From assembly GCA_029262195.1 (NCBI GenBank), contig JAJCZX010000014.1:1-64000 (forward strand): a DNA stretch of 64,000 bases, written 5' to 3'. The DNA is from Gemmatimonadota bacterium (GTDB taxonomy: Bacteria; Gemmatimonadota; Gemmatimonadetes; Gemmatimonadales; GWC2-71-9). The position numbers and the translations under genes were made by a program. The notes beneath the pieces were generated by a model. The model saw only the letters and a program-made list of their open reading frames with translations. It did no database searches and had not been told where the DNA came from. Below, in pieces: positions 1-8,675 of this stretch (position 1 is the first letter of the stretch; each line of letters opens with the position of its first letter).

Positions 1-1
1 A

Positions 2-115
2 TCGGTCAAAGATCTCTCGAAACGCATCATGCGCTACATACGCAAACAGAACCAAGACCCCAGGCCCGTGAAATGGAAGTACAACAACCCCGCGCACCGA
101 ATCCAGATCGCTTAA
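2..115 (+). CDS. IS630-family transposase, C-terminal end (cut by window edge)
   Basis: Frame 2 is open from the window edge to a TAA at 113-115 and encodes 37 residues. They include SVKDLSKRIMRYI, NQDP and PVKWKY, followed by a basic tail. This resembles the last segment of IS630/Tc1-mariner DDE transposases, where a helix is followed by a Lys/Arg-Pro-x-x-Trp motif. Only the tail is visible, so activity cannot be judged. IS630 elements insert at TA dinucleotides, and the right inverted repeat should lie within a few tens of bases after 115, but I cannot define it without the left end. The element abuts the damaged lipoprotein gene downstream. Confidence 0.6.
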   Translation, partial: SVKDLSKRIMRYIRKQNQDPRPVKWKYNNPAHRIQIA

Positions 116-1096
116 CAATCAAACGTTACAGTCCACTAGTAATAGTGACGGCCAGCCTTTCGCTCGGCTGCGGGGCAGGAAGGGAGAGGACCGTTCGACA
201 ATTTCCTCCCCTGCGTGCGACGAGGGGTCATTAACTACTCCAATAGTGACCTCGGGAGAAACGTTACTTTCAGCGGTTGCGACCTGGGCGATGACATTGT
301 GATCGACGGATCTGGCCTACTGGAGTGGACCGCCCCGGGCGAAGTTAGATCGAACTTCTGTGTTTTCGGTGTACCTTCCAACTGCAACACCGGATTCTGG
401 TGGAACGGAGATCTTACCGTCAGCACGGCAAACAAATCTCTTATCGTCGAAGAATTCGCCGTCTCAGAACTCGTGATGGTATCGAGTGGAGTGCTCTTCC
501 CGGAGTTTACACGAATTGAGACAGGAGAACTCGGCTTCGCATCAGCGACAGCCACTCTTAACGGCACCGAAGTCGAAGTTGCAGACCCCAATTTATTGGA
601 GAGTGTGTTCGACGTTTCTTCAGTCAGAGACGCGCCAATCCAGAATCCTACGGCCTCTCTAGCGTCGCTGACGGAAGCAGACGTCAAACGGGTCGCTTTT
701 CATGCCGCCATTGAGTTGGTGAGGTTTCTGTTCAATGAAACATTGGAAACTCAGCGAGGAGACCACAGCCACACCCAACCGTGCGGCACCAGTGACGTAA
801 CCGTAGATACAGTGGCCAACCTCCCCACCATCGATGCGCGGTGGTCATTGTGCGAAGCGGGAGGAGTCTTTCTTTCAGGAGATTTTTCAATGTCCCGGCA
901 AACGTTTTCTGAGGATCGAATCGAGATGCGGGTCACCGGAAATCTCGGCCTCACGGGGGGCGTCCCCGAGATCAACCTGGATGAGCTGGCATGGCTGCTC
1001 ACTTTTCGCGACGGGTCCACAAGTCGGATTTCGGGACACATAAAAGCCGGGGGCGACCGAAGGGAATTCGCGTTTGATCTAATCCTGGACGACTGA
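73..1096 (+). pseudogene. Putative lipoprotein, signal peptide and body in different frames
   Basis: Frame 1 from ATG 73 gives a lipoprotein-type signal: basic KRY, hydrophobic PLVIVTASLSLG, lipobox Cys (SLGC), then a stop at 232-234. Frame 2 carries an open body to 1096, with GTG 215 as the first start candidate. The body has VTFSGCDLGDDIVIDGS, several Cys residues and a Thr/Ser-rich beta-like composition. Neither half makes sense alone, so a +1 shift somewhere near 175-205 is likely, either a real mutation or a sequence error. The frame 1 start lies inside the transposase tail, so the native start may have been lost when the IS inserted. I recognise no family for the body and cannot assign a function. 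Confidence 0.5.
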
Positions 1097-1374
1097 GGCG
1101 CAGGACGATTCTCAAACCAAACGTGGCGTGGGCAAAAGCGGCAAGAATTAGGCAACCCCAGGACGCAAGAAAATTCACCGTAGAGTCAAGAATTGGAGCT
1201 CACCACTCTTGGTACGAAACGGGCTTCCCATTGTTTTACGCTTTTCTGCTTTCTCCACTCTAATTCGTTAATTCGGAAAAGTCGACACATAGTCGGCGGT
1301 ATGATCTCAGCTAGTCTAGCTGGCCCCGGCCTCTGCCTTGCTTTGGATACACACTCCCGATTAATTCGGCATTG

Positions 1375-1983
1375 ATGATCCGTTTCAGACTCGGAGGTTG
1401 CGCGAAATGTTTTCGGTGGCTCGGCCCTTTTGCGGCCCTCACGGTATTTGTGGTTGAGGGATGTAAATCGGGTGGGCTTCCGCCCGGAACTGCGTGGCAC
1501 ACATCGGAGGTGCTGCAGGTGCGGTTCGCATACCCTGATTCCTTTCTCGTGGGTCGTTTCGCGAACATATTCGGGGACATATCATCTCGGTCACCCTCCA
1601 TCGCTGGAGAAGCTGCGCTGCCGTTGCAAAACGCGGTCGTGCTGGTCCGCCCCGAAGATCTTGGCTCCTACCCGCTTGACACTATTCCGGTGGGTGAGAT
1701 ACCGGTTATTTGGTTCGATAAGCCGTTCGGAGCCAAGGCCGCACCCAGGCTGCTACCACGACCTGATACCAGTTACGCTTTGGGAGCACTGAACGTGGTG
1801 GAGTACCCCGGCTTTCCCGGTCCGTATGGAGAGGAGGCATTTTACTATGTCGTGGAATTCCAGGACGGGACGTTATTGGAGGTGGCGGCGCACCGGCGCC
1901 AGGTGGGTATTTCGGACGCCGCAACTCACTTTGATGAAATCATCAAGGAGATTCTACCGACGTTGGAGCAGGTTGGAAAATGA
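1375..1983 (+). CDS. Hypothetical lipoprotein
   Basis: A 202-residue protein with a basic start, a hydrophobic stretch (GPFAALTVFVV) and a lipobox-like VEGC about 30 residues in, so it is probably an envelope lipoprotein. A TTG lies just upstream at 1372, but ATG 1375 is preferred. No strong ribosome binding site is visible. The mature part alternates charged and aromatic residues without a motif I recognise. It is a single gene, followed by a convergent TonB receptor remnant. Function unknown. Confidence 0.6.
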   Translation: MIRFRLGGCAKCFRWLGPFAALTVFVVEGCKSGGLPPGTAWHTSEVLQVRFAYPDSFLVGRFANIFGDISSRSPSIAGEAALPLQNAVVLVRPEDLGSYPLDTIPVGEIPVIWFDKPFGAKAAPRLLPRPDTSYALGALNVVEYPGFPGPYGEEAFYYVVEFQDGTLLEVAAHRRQVGISDAATHFDEIIKEILPTLEQVGK

Positions 1984-2037
1984 ATTCTGGCTCCGACTTT
2001 CGGGTTCGGTGACCGGTAGGTTCAAAAACTCGCCTGT

Positions 2038-2992
2038 TCAAAAATCCCATCTCAAACCGAACGTGGGCAACAACGGCAAGAGTTCATCATCCTGCCTCCT
2101 CACGGTCAAAACACCCGTTGGGCTGACTGACGTACCGAAATCATTGCCCCTGACGTTGCGGCGGTTCAGAACATTAAAAATGTCGATGTACACTGAGAAC
2201 ATGCCGCCCCCGAGTCTTGCATAGCGAGTAACCCTCGCATCGAGACGATGATAAACCGGCAGTCGGTCGGCGTTGTACTTCCCGAATTGGTGTTCGACGT
2301 AAAAATCACCGTTGGCCAGTGGAGTGACCTCGAATTCCCTCGGTGTTATGGGCCAGCCCGAGTGGATCTCGAAACCGAAATTCATATCCCACCAATCGTT
2401 CGGTTTGTGGGTTATCGAGGCCCGAAAAGCGTGTCTCTGGTCCCAGGTACGCGGTGCCCACACACCGTTCACCTCATCCTCGCCAACGGAATGGACGTAG
2501 CTGAGATTCCAACCGGTCCCCTGGGACAACTCTCGCCGCACCATGAGCTCCACACCGTACGCTCTGGAACTGGTTGGTGAAACCAGCACACGATCGAAAC
2601 CAAGCTCAGGGAACGCTTCGAGGCTACGATCAAGGGAGACCCACCTCTGACGGGGGTTAGTGACGTTCCTAAACGACAGCCGTCCCGTTGGGGGCCACCG
2701 TTATCTGCTCTGTGGCCAGCGAGAAACCGATTCCCCTGAACCGGATCAAGTGGTTTCCTACCGAGACATCCGCGATCCGAAAAAAACCTGCGGCATCGGT
2801 GTTCGTGGACCAACGACCATCGTCGATGTCCACCAGGATATGTGAAACCACTGCTCCGGAGATGGCTTCAGTTACCACTCCGGTGACGATCCCCGTTTGA
2901 GGACTCGCCGGTGTCGTTTGGCCGGTTGCAGGAGGGGTCACCGCACAAACGGCGACGGCCGCAGCTAGAAGCTGCTTGAACGGATATTCCAG
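2038..2992 (-). pseudogene. Internally deleted TonB-dependent receptor remnant
   Basis: Read on the minus strand, the 5' part (about 2992 to 2669) encodes a signal-like FKQLLAAAVAVCAV and then a carboxypeptidase regulatory-like domain (VTGVVTEAISGAVV ... NTDAAGFFRIADVSVGNHLI), ending at a stop at 2669. From about 2680 another frame encodes the last ~210 residues of an outer-membrane barrel: RSLEAFPELGFDRVLVSPTS, YGVELMVRREL, NVLNRRNV, terminal TFGLRWDF. The terminal Phe is typical of barrel proteins. The plug and most strands, several hundred residues in a normal receptor, are missing, and the halves are out of frame. No ATG precedes the signal in frame. This is a dead gene from a deletion near 2665-2680. 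Confidence 0.75.
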
Positions 2993-3184
2993 GATCGTTG
3001 TGACGACGCTTTGAATATTTTGGAGGGCTGCTATATGACGTCTGTCTTACAGAAGGCAATTCGGCTTGTTCCCTCCGAGGGTCACAGATTGGCCGTCCCC
3101 GCTACCGCCACCGACAATGAATTCGCTGCATTGGCTGGGGGATCGTCGGCAGTCACTCATGATTGGGCTGTTCTGAATCCTAGT

Positions 3185-3655
3185 CTACGTTTGGCACCTT
3201 ATCCGCCCCATCCGAATCTCAAACCCGCTCGACTCTCCGCTTACCCGCGCCACAATTGAGTCGGCCGAAACGAGCGTGTAAGCAATCGCAGTCGGAAAAT
3301 CGTGCTCCGGGTTCTCAACAACAAAACTCGAGTCGGTCACCAGGGTAGACATGAATGAAGCCTCCTCCTGTCCCGAAGGCTCGGCGGTGTAAACGAGACC
3401 CTCCTCCCCTTCCCTGAGGATCAATCGTTCGAAGGCCCGGGTCCTTCCACCGGCGACTGTTCTGCTGGCCCCGAACATCGATCCACCTGCAGGCGGCATC
3501 CACATCTCAACGGTCGAGCGGTCACCACTCGTGGATTCCCAGCAACCGGCCAACCAGGACACTGTTTCCACTGAAGTTGAGGTGGAAGATTCCTGGGCTT
3601 GGCCCAGGGCGGGAAGAGAAAACGCCACCAGGGCTGTTGCTAGCACAGTTCGCAA
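3185..3655 (-). CDS. Secreted DUF6265 protein, internal TTG start
   Basis: This frame lies within the 3' end of the AraC reading frame. A strong Shine-Dalgarno AAAAGGAG stands 6 nt before TTG 3653-3655, which would start a 156-residue protein with a clean signal peptide (LATALVAFSLPALGQA). The mature part begins TVSWLAGCW and contains MWMPPAGGSM, a DUF6265 hallmark, and later EHDFPTAIAY. A signal peptide starting at about codon 297 of a DNA-binding regulator makes no biological sense, so this was very probably a separate exported protein. DUF6265 proteins are small envelope proteins of unknown function. Confidence 0.65.
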   Translation of the reverse strand: MRTVLATALVAFSLPALGQAQESSTSTSVETVSWLAGCWESTSGDRSTVEMWMPPAGGSMFGASRTVAGGRTRAFERLILREGEEGLVYTAEPSGQEEASFMSTLVTDSSFVVENPEHDFPTAIAYTLVSADSIVARVSGESSGFEIRMGRIRCQT

Positions 3656-4543
3656 AGTGGGCTCCTTTTGAAAAAAGGACAAGATATCCGTGCACTCGTT
3701 TGATGTATTGGAAAAAAACGACATCCTAGTTCGCTGATTCGCTCTAGCGCTCCCGAGGGTCGTGAGAAAAGCGTCGGACATGGCGGCCGTCTGCTCCGAC
3801 AAAAATTTCCTCGGACTGGCCCCGGAAAATTCCTTGAAATCGCGAATCAAATGCGCCTGATCGTAGTATCCGTGCACCGCGGCGATTCGAGCGGGGTCAG
3901 CGTTGGAATCAACAAGCGATTCGTACGCCCTGCGGAATCTCATGATTCGTGCGAGTAACTTGGGACGCATCCCAACTACCTGTTTGAATCGCCGCTGTAA
4001 GGTTCTCTCCGTGACGGCACACTTCTCGGCCAGATCGCCCAGCCCGGTCACGTGGGGAAATTTTGATAGAGCCATCCTGACCAGCGGATCAGAGTCGCGC
4101 ATCGGCTCTTGTCTCAACACGTTGCCGATAGCGGCTATCTTTTGATCAACTGTGCCTTTGCTGAACGCGGCATCCCAGAGCTTCCCTGCAAGCAACGGTT
4201 TGATGTCTGCGAACCTGACGGTCGAGTCCGTGATCTCCCACATTGGGAGGCCAAGTAGCTGGCTGGCGCCCCATTCGGTGAATCGGACGCCGATGACTTC
4301 CGGCTCGGCGGACGGCTGCAGCCACAATGGGCCGGTGATTTGTCCTGCCAGGGTTACAACTTCTTGCCGTGCGGGCTTACCGTCTTCCCCAACGACTGAG
4401 AAGGGTTCGCCGATGTGGATTATCAACTCGGCCCTGCCATCGGGGACGATCGGCTGAGGAGTCTGATCCCCGCCCCGCAAATACCATAGGCGGTGAACCA
4501 TGTCGGTCAGATCGGCTGGCGGCGCATACTCACGATATTCCAT
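3185..4543 (-). CDS. AraC-family regulator reading through into a DUF6265 protein
   Basis: A 452-codon frame. Residues 1-~160 form the N-terminal domain of a DUF6597-type AraC regulator (YREYAPPADLTDMVHRLWYL, PDGRAELIIHIGE). Residues ~165-250 are the two-HTH AraC domain (LAEKCAVTERTLQRRFKQVV, YYDQAHLIRDFKEFSGASP). Such regulators usually end near residue 270-280. Here the frame continues without a stop into a signal peptide and a DUF6265 domain. ATG 4543 is chosen over TTG 4552 because the family consensus starts near there. The gene lies 47 bp downstream of the ADOP permease gene on the same strand. Either the regulator's stop was lost or two genes overlap functionally through internal initiation at 3655. 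Confidence 0.75.
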   Translation of the reverse strand: MEYREYAPPADLTDMVHRLWYLRGGDQTPQPIVPDGRAELIIHIGEPFSVVGEDGKPARQEVVTLAGQITGPLWLQPSAEPEVIGVRFTEWGASQLLGLPMWEITDSTVRFADIKPLLAGKLWDAAFSKGTVDQKIAAIGNVLRQEPMRDSDPLVRMALSKFPHVTGLGDLAEKCAVTERTLQRRFKQVVGMRPKLLARIMRFRRAYESLVDSNADPARIAAVHGYYDQAHLIRDFKEFSGASPRKFLSEQTAAMSDAFLTTLGSARANQRTRMSFFSNTSNECTDILSFFQKEPTLRTVLATALVAFSLPALGQAQESSTSTSVETVSWLAGCWESTSGDRSTVEMWMPPAGGSMFGASRTVAGGRTRAFERLILREGEEGLVYTAEPSGQEEASFMSTLVTDSSFVVENPEHDFPTAIAYTLVSADSIVARVSGESSGFEIRMGRIRCQT

Positions 4544-4589
4544 TACCGACAATATGCGCCGATGGTGTTCTCCAGACTACCTCACTGGT

Positions 4590-7262
4590 CTATTCCGCCC
4601 GCAATGCCTCCACCGGATTGATCCGCGCGGCTCTTACCGCCGGCATCAGTGCCGATACAACACCCACCACCACAAACAGCCCGGCCACAGAAAGGAGCGT
4701 CATCGGGTCACGCGCCGAGACATCGAACAGCAACGACTCGAGCACGCCACCACCGGCGAGGGCGGCCAGTACTCCGACACCGACTCCAGCTGCGGTCAGG
4801 AAGAGGGACTGACCAACCATGGATCTGGCAACCCTGGTTGAGGGAGCGCCGAGCGCCATGCGGATTCCGATTTCCTTCCCGCGCTGGGCGACCGTGTAAG
4901 ACATGACGCCGTAGATCCCCACTGTTGCCAACCCTACGGCAATCGAAGCAAACAGGGTCATCAGCAATGAAAAGAAGCGGTCCTGCGCGGTCCACCTGGC
5001 GACCGCTTCATCAATTGTTCGGATGCCGCGCACTGGAAGGTCGACGTCAATTTCTCCAACCATCGCTTTTAACGTCGAAACAAAGGTCATGGGTTCGATG
5101 CTAGTTTTGATCGCGAGTTGAAGGTTGCGGGTCATCCCCGGAGCCACGGCAGCGGCCTGACTCTGGAGAAAATATCGAGTGGGTCTGGGGTCTTCACGCA
5201 TTCCGTTCCAATGAACGTCCGAAACGATCCCGACGATGGTCCCCATGCCTTCCGACCCGTCCATTGCGACCTGACGCCCTATCGGGTTTTCGCCCGGCCA
5301 GAAGGTCGTGGCCATCGTTTCACTGATTACCGTAACAACCTCCGATCCTCCAACATCGCCTTCTTCGAAAAGGCGGCCCTGTAACAGTCGCACTCCGGTT
5401 GTTTCAAAAAAGTTTGCATGCACAAAATCGATATGGCCGTTCATCCTTATCCCATTAACGTTGTTTTCCACCATTCCCGCAATTTCGAAATCCCACACAC
5501 CGGGAGTGCCAACGTAGGGTATTTTGTTGGCTGCCGTGGCGGACACTACGCGAGGATCGGAATTGATGCGTTCCAGCAACGCCGTGTAGAAGGACAGAGC
5601 CTGTTCGGCTTCCCCGTAACTTGATGACGGCAACGAGATGCTCGCCGTCAGACTGGAGGTAGCGTCTATCCCCGTATCAACCGAGTTGAGCTTTCCGACG
5701 CTATTCAGCATGAGACCCGCCGCTGCACTGATCACCACAGCCAGCGCTATCTCACCAGAGATCAATGCCCTCCGAAACAGCAAGCGCGCACCGGTAGCAC
5801 TCTGCCGCGCACCTTCTTTGATTAGTTCGGCGGTATTGGTCCGGGAGGCCTGGAGCGCCGGGATTATTCCAAACAATGCAAGGGCTGCCATAGTGATCAC
5901 CAGGGAAAAACCAAGGACCCCCAGATCCACTCCAACTTCCTCCACACGAGGAATACCATTCCCCTCCATCCCTAACAGCACAGGAACACCAAGGTAAGCC
6001 GCCCCAACGCCCAATCCTCCACCCAGAAGAGCCAATACCGAATACTCCACGAACAACTGACGGAACAACCTGGCCTTGCCCGCCCCGAGAGCATGGCGAA
6101 CAGCAAATTCCTGACTCCGCGTCTCCCCACGAGCCAGCAAAACCCCGGCAATGTTGACGCAGGCGATCATGAGAAGCAGTCCAACGGCAGCCAGCAGTAC
6201 GTACATCGACGCCTTCACCCCGCGCACATAGTTGTTGATGAGTGGCTCTACGACCAGGAAATGCCCCGTATGGATATCGGGGTACTCCCCTTTCCAGTTG
6301 TTCATCAACACGCCCAATTCGGCTCTCACATCGTCGATGGATACTCCGGCCTTCATCAACGCAAATGAGCGGACAAAATGCGATGCCCGACCACCGCTTT
6401 CCCTGGAGATTCCGAAAGGAGCCCAGAGCGAAGTCTCCCTGTCCGGAAACCCGAAGTCCTGCGGCATTACTCCAACGATTTCATGCACCTCGCCATCGAG
6501 GACAAGACTGCGCCCAACCACGCCGGGATCATTCCCAAAAAAGGTGGTCCACATCCGATCGCTTATTACAGCGACCTGAGAATTTGCAACGTCGTCCTCG
6601 GGGGTCAGCACCCTGCCTAAAACAGGAGGAACTGCGAACGCTGAAAACATGTTGGACGTAGTCGCCACGCCACGGACCCTCAGAGGCTCTTCGCCAAGTC
6701 CGGTGAGAGTGCTTGCGACGGTCGTGAACGCAACCACCTCCGAGAGTGTCTCGCTCGCCTCCTCGTAGTCAAAGTATTCGGGTGGGGAAAGCGGAAAGTA
6801 TTCGAAATCAAAACCGCTTTCCGGTACGAACCGTCCCCAGATAGCTAGCAGGCGGTCCTGGTCCGGCACCGGAAGTGGCTTGAAGAGAACGCCGTTTACA
6901 ACACTGAATATTGACGTCCCCGCCCCGATCGCTACGGCCAGGGTCAGGACAACAACAGCAGACAGCCCACGGTTACGAAGAACACCCCTGAGGCCTCCCC
7001 GCAGATCTTGGATGACAGAGTGCATAGTTACCTTCCAGCGAGGTGATCCGCTTCGCGAGCGGTATCGATAGTGTTTGGTGCGATGTTTGACGATCGAAAC
7101 TGCCTCGTTGAGCCAGATCTGTAGCACTCCAGTCAGAGAGTGACCACATCGTTCGAAACGCTCAGCGAGAACCTCCTGCAACTCGACCTCGTAGTCGGTC
7201 CGAACGTCCCGGGGGTGAAGTCGAAGGAGGACCCCGAAAAGGAATCGTTCCAGCCGTCCCAT
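4590..7262 (-). CDS. ADOP-type ABC transporter permease (MacB/FtsX-like)
   Basis: An 890-residue permease. Residues 1-~75 form the cytosolic ADOP N-terminal domain (LRLHPRDVRTDYEVELQ). A first transmembrane helix (SAVVVLTLAVAIGAGTSIFS) is followed by a MacB_PCD periplasmic domain (FGNDPGVVGRSLVLDGEVHE), three more helices forming the FtsX domain (ACVNIAGVLLARGETRSQEF), then a second copy of the periplasmic and FtsX units (GKEIGIRMALGAP near the end). This duplicated architecture without a linked ATPase is typical of ADOP proteins of Acidobacteriota and Gemmatimonadota, which may export lipids or peptides or act as mechanotransmitters. Its start overlaps the PadR stop (TGATG), so the pair is one operon. 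Substrate unknown. Confidence 0.9.
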   Translation of the reverse strand: MGRLERFLFGVLLRLHPRDVRTDYEVELQEVLAERFERCGHSLTGVLQIWLNEAVSIVKHRTKHYRYRSRSGSPRWKVTMHSVIQDLRGGLRGVLRNRGLSAVVVLTLAVAIGAGTSIFSVVNGVLFKPLPVPDQDRLLAIWGRFVPESGFDFEYFPLSPPEYFDYEEASETLSEVVAFTTVASTLTGLGEEPLRVRGVATTSNMFSAFAVPPVLGRVLTPEDDVANSQVAVISDRMWTTFFGNDPGVVGRSLVLDGEVHEIVGVMPQDFGFPDRETSLWAPFGISRESGGRASHFVRSFALMKAGVSIDDVRAELGVLMNNWKGEYPDIHTGHFLVVEPLINNYVRGVKASMYVLLAAVGLLLMIACVNIAGVLLARGETRSQEFAVRHALGAGKARLFRQLFVEYSVLALLGGGLGVGAAYLGVPVLLGMEGNGIPRVEEVGVDLGVLGFSLVITMAALALFGIIPALQASRTNTAELIKEGARQSATGARLLFRRALISGEIALAVVISAAAGLMLNSVGKLNSVDTGIDATSSLTASISLPSSSYGEAEQALSFYTALLERINSDPRVVSATAANKIPYVGTPGVWDFEIAGMVENNVNGIRMNGHIDFVHANFFETTGVRLLQGRLFEEGDVGGSEVVTVISETMATTFWPGENPIGRQVAMDGSEGMGTIVGIVSDVHWNGMREDPRPTRYFLQSQAAAVAPGMTRNLQLAIKTSIEPMTFVSTLKAMVGEIDVDLPVRGIRTIDEAVARWTAQDRFFSLLMTLFASIAVGLATVGIYGVMSYTVAQRGKEIGIRMALGAPSTRVARSMVGQSLFLTAAGVGVGVLAALAGGGVLESLLFDVSARDPMTLLSVAGLFVVVGVVSALMPAVRAARINPVEALRAE

Positions 7263-7618
7263 CAGAACCCCAGCCGAGACGAATCCATGATGTTGCCGTC
7301 GACAGCCAGACCCAGCAAGTCTGCCATGCGTTCCGCGTCGGCACGGGCCACCTTTCGCCCCAGAGGCGAAATGCCGTAGTGCTTCCGTCTGGAGTCCACC
7401 GATGGCGGAGCAGCCGCCTCGGCGATCAGACCTTCTTCCGTCATACGTCTCAGAGCCAGATACACCGGTCCCGTGGCGGTCGAGAAGTCCCCAAGACGAT
7501 CCTCCAACTTCTTGATGACACCGTATCCGTGACTATGACCCTCTCCCAGAACTACCAATATCTGGAACCAGAGCGGTGTCAGTGGTAAGTATTCCGACGG
7601 GTCTTTTCTGATCGACAT
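7262..7618 (-). CDS. PadR-family transcriptional regulator
   Basis: A 118-residue winged-helix protein. The N-terminal half has LTPLWFQILVVLGEGHSHGY and VIKKLEDR, then TATGPVYLALRRMTEEGLIA, the recognition helix and turn. The wing contains RRKHYGISPLGRKVA, the PadR signature. ATG 7618 is chosen because GAAGGA precedes it by four bases, whereas the longer frame from 7651 has no site. It overlaps the permease gene by one base and probably represses this operon. PadR proteins often respond to phenolic or lipophilic compounds, but the ligand here is unknown. Confidence 0.9.
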   Translation of the reverse strand: MSIRKDPSEYLPLTPLWFQILVVLGEGHSHGYGVIKKLEDRLGDFSTATGPVYLALRRMTEEGLIAEAAAPPSVDSRRKHYGISPLGRKVARADAERMADLLGLAVDGNIMDSSRLGF

Positions 7619-7642
7619 CGTTTCCTTCCAGTGAATGCCGCA

Positions 7643-7661
7643 TGTATACACGTCATATAGT
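7643..7661 (-). promoter_or_regulatory. Candidate padR promoter/operator
   Basis: Upstream of the PadR start on the minus strand, a -10-like TATATG (7656-7661) is followed by the perfect 8-bp palindrome TGTATACA (7643-7650). PadR operators are commonly AT-rich palindromes near the -10 or transcription start, so autorepression is plausible. This is a motif-level guess. Confidence 0.3.
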
Positions 7662-7758
7662 TAGTTGTTCCCGTCTTATAGCGCGAAGGAGCCAGAGTAT
7701 TCGAAGACGATTACATCACAGAAACGGGACGTTTTTCGGAACTTGGACCTATCAACCG

Positions 7759-8589
7759 GTGTTTACGCATCATGATGGTAACGTCCCGGGCACCACTTTC
7801 CTGGTCGCCGTACTCGTAGCGGCGACCACGACAATCCTGCCGACCCCGGCGCAGGCCCAAACCCCTTTCAATTCCTATGTCACGTTTTCTGTTGGAGCGT
7901 CTGCAATCGGCTCCAAAGACCTTTGGGATATACCGGCTCAACTAGCAGGGACGTTCGACCCGGGAGGGTTTTTGATCGGCACAGACACAGTTTCGATGTC
8001 ACGGCGTACCGGTTCGGGCATAGCATTGGGTGCCTCCCTTACTCACCGCTTCTCCAATCACATATCCGCCCGGATTAGAGGCGGCTTCCACAGTGTATCG
8101 CAAACCACAGCCTGCTCCGTGCGAAGCAGGTTCAGCTCAGATCCCCCGCCTACCTCGGCAGACTCCGTGTGCACACGGTTTGCCGGGAGTAGCAGCACAG
8201 GATCAGCCTCGGTCGATCTTTCTGTGCTGACCCACACAACAATGGGACGCTTCAGACCCTATTTGTTATTCGGTTTCGGAGGGGGACAATCGGTGGGCCT
8301 TGAGGAAACCTCGTTCGCGAAACTAGACGGAGCGTATCAAGTGTTGGGAGCGGCCACTAGCAACGGTATTCATCTGAACTATGTCCTGGGGATCGGGTTC
8401 CTCGCGGCCGTATCCTCACAAGACGCAATCCAGTTTCAAGTCCGCCAGGTTTTCGAACAGGCCGATGTTCCTAGTGGACCGGGAAACCTGCTCGGGCAGG
8501 CAAACGCGGTAGAGAGCCAGAGGGGGAGGACCGAAGTAAGTATCGGGTTGGTGATAGATCTGGACAGAAAGCACAGGCGAAGGTATTAG
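7759..8589 (+). CDS. Hypothetical outer-membrane beta-barrel protein
   Basis: The C-terminal 250 residues alternate hydrophobic and polar residues like a small barrel (NSYVTFSVGASAIGS, GSGIALGASLTHRF, ISARIRGGFHSVS, FRPYLLFGFGGGQS, RTEVSIGLVIDL). A signal peptide (GTTFLVAVLVAATTTILP...AQAQ) ends about 35 residues after GTG 7759, which is preferred over the longer ATG 7642 frame because that start would put 50 basic residues before the signal. Two Cys in a loop (TACSVRSRF, VCTRF) may form a disulfide. It is divergent from padR, so it may share regulatory DNA. No specific function can be assigned. Confidence 0.6.
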   Translation: MFTHHDGNVPGTTFLVAVLVAATTTILPTPAQAQTPFNSYVTFSVGASAIGSKDLWDIPAQLAGTFDPGGFLIGTDTVSMSRRTGSGIALGASLTHRFSNHISARIRGGFHSVSQTTACSVRSRFSSDPPPTSADSVCTRFAGSSSTGSASVDLSVLTHTTMGRFRPYLLFGFGGGQSVGLEETSFAKLDGAYQVLGAATSNGIHLNYVLGIGFLAAVSSQDAIQFQVRQVFEQADVPSGPGNLLGQANAVESQRGRTEVSIGLVIDLDRKHRRRY

Positions 8590-8600
8590 GTCGGGAAACG

Positions 8601-8675
8601 AGAAGCGGGAAGCGGGAGGTCCGTCTGTCAGTTCTGGCCGCTCCGACGGTTCTGTCCGTTCAGTCCGTTCTAACC
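8601..8675. repeat. Short degenerate direct repeats in a convergent gap
   Basis: Between two convergent genes, GAAGCGG-type units repeat at 8601-8619. A 9-bp unit then repeats three times at 8649-8675: GTTCTGTCC, GTTCAGTCC, GTTCTAACC. The last copy runs into the final codons of the M20 gene. No dyad followed by a T-run is visible, so this is not a classical terminator. Confidence 0.55.
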
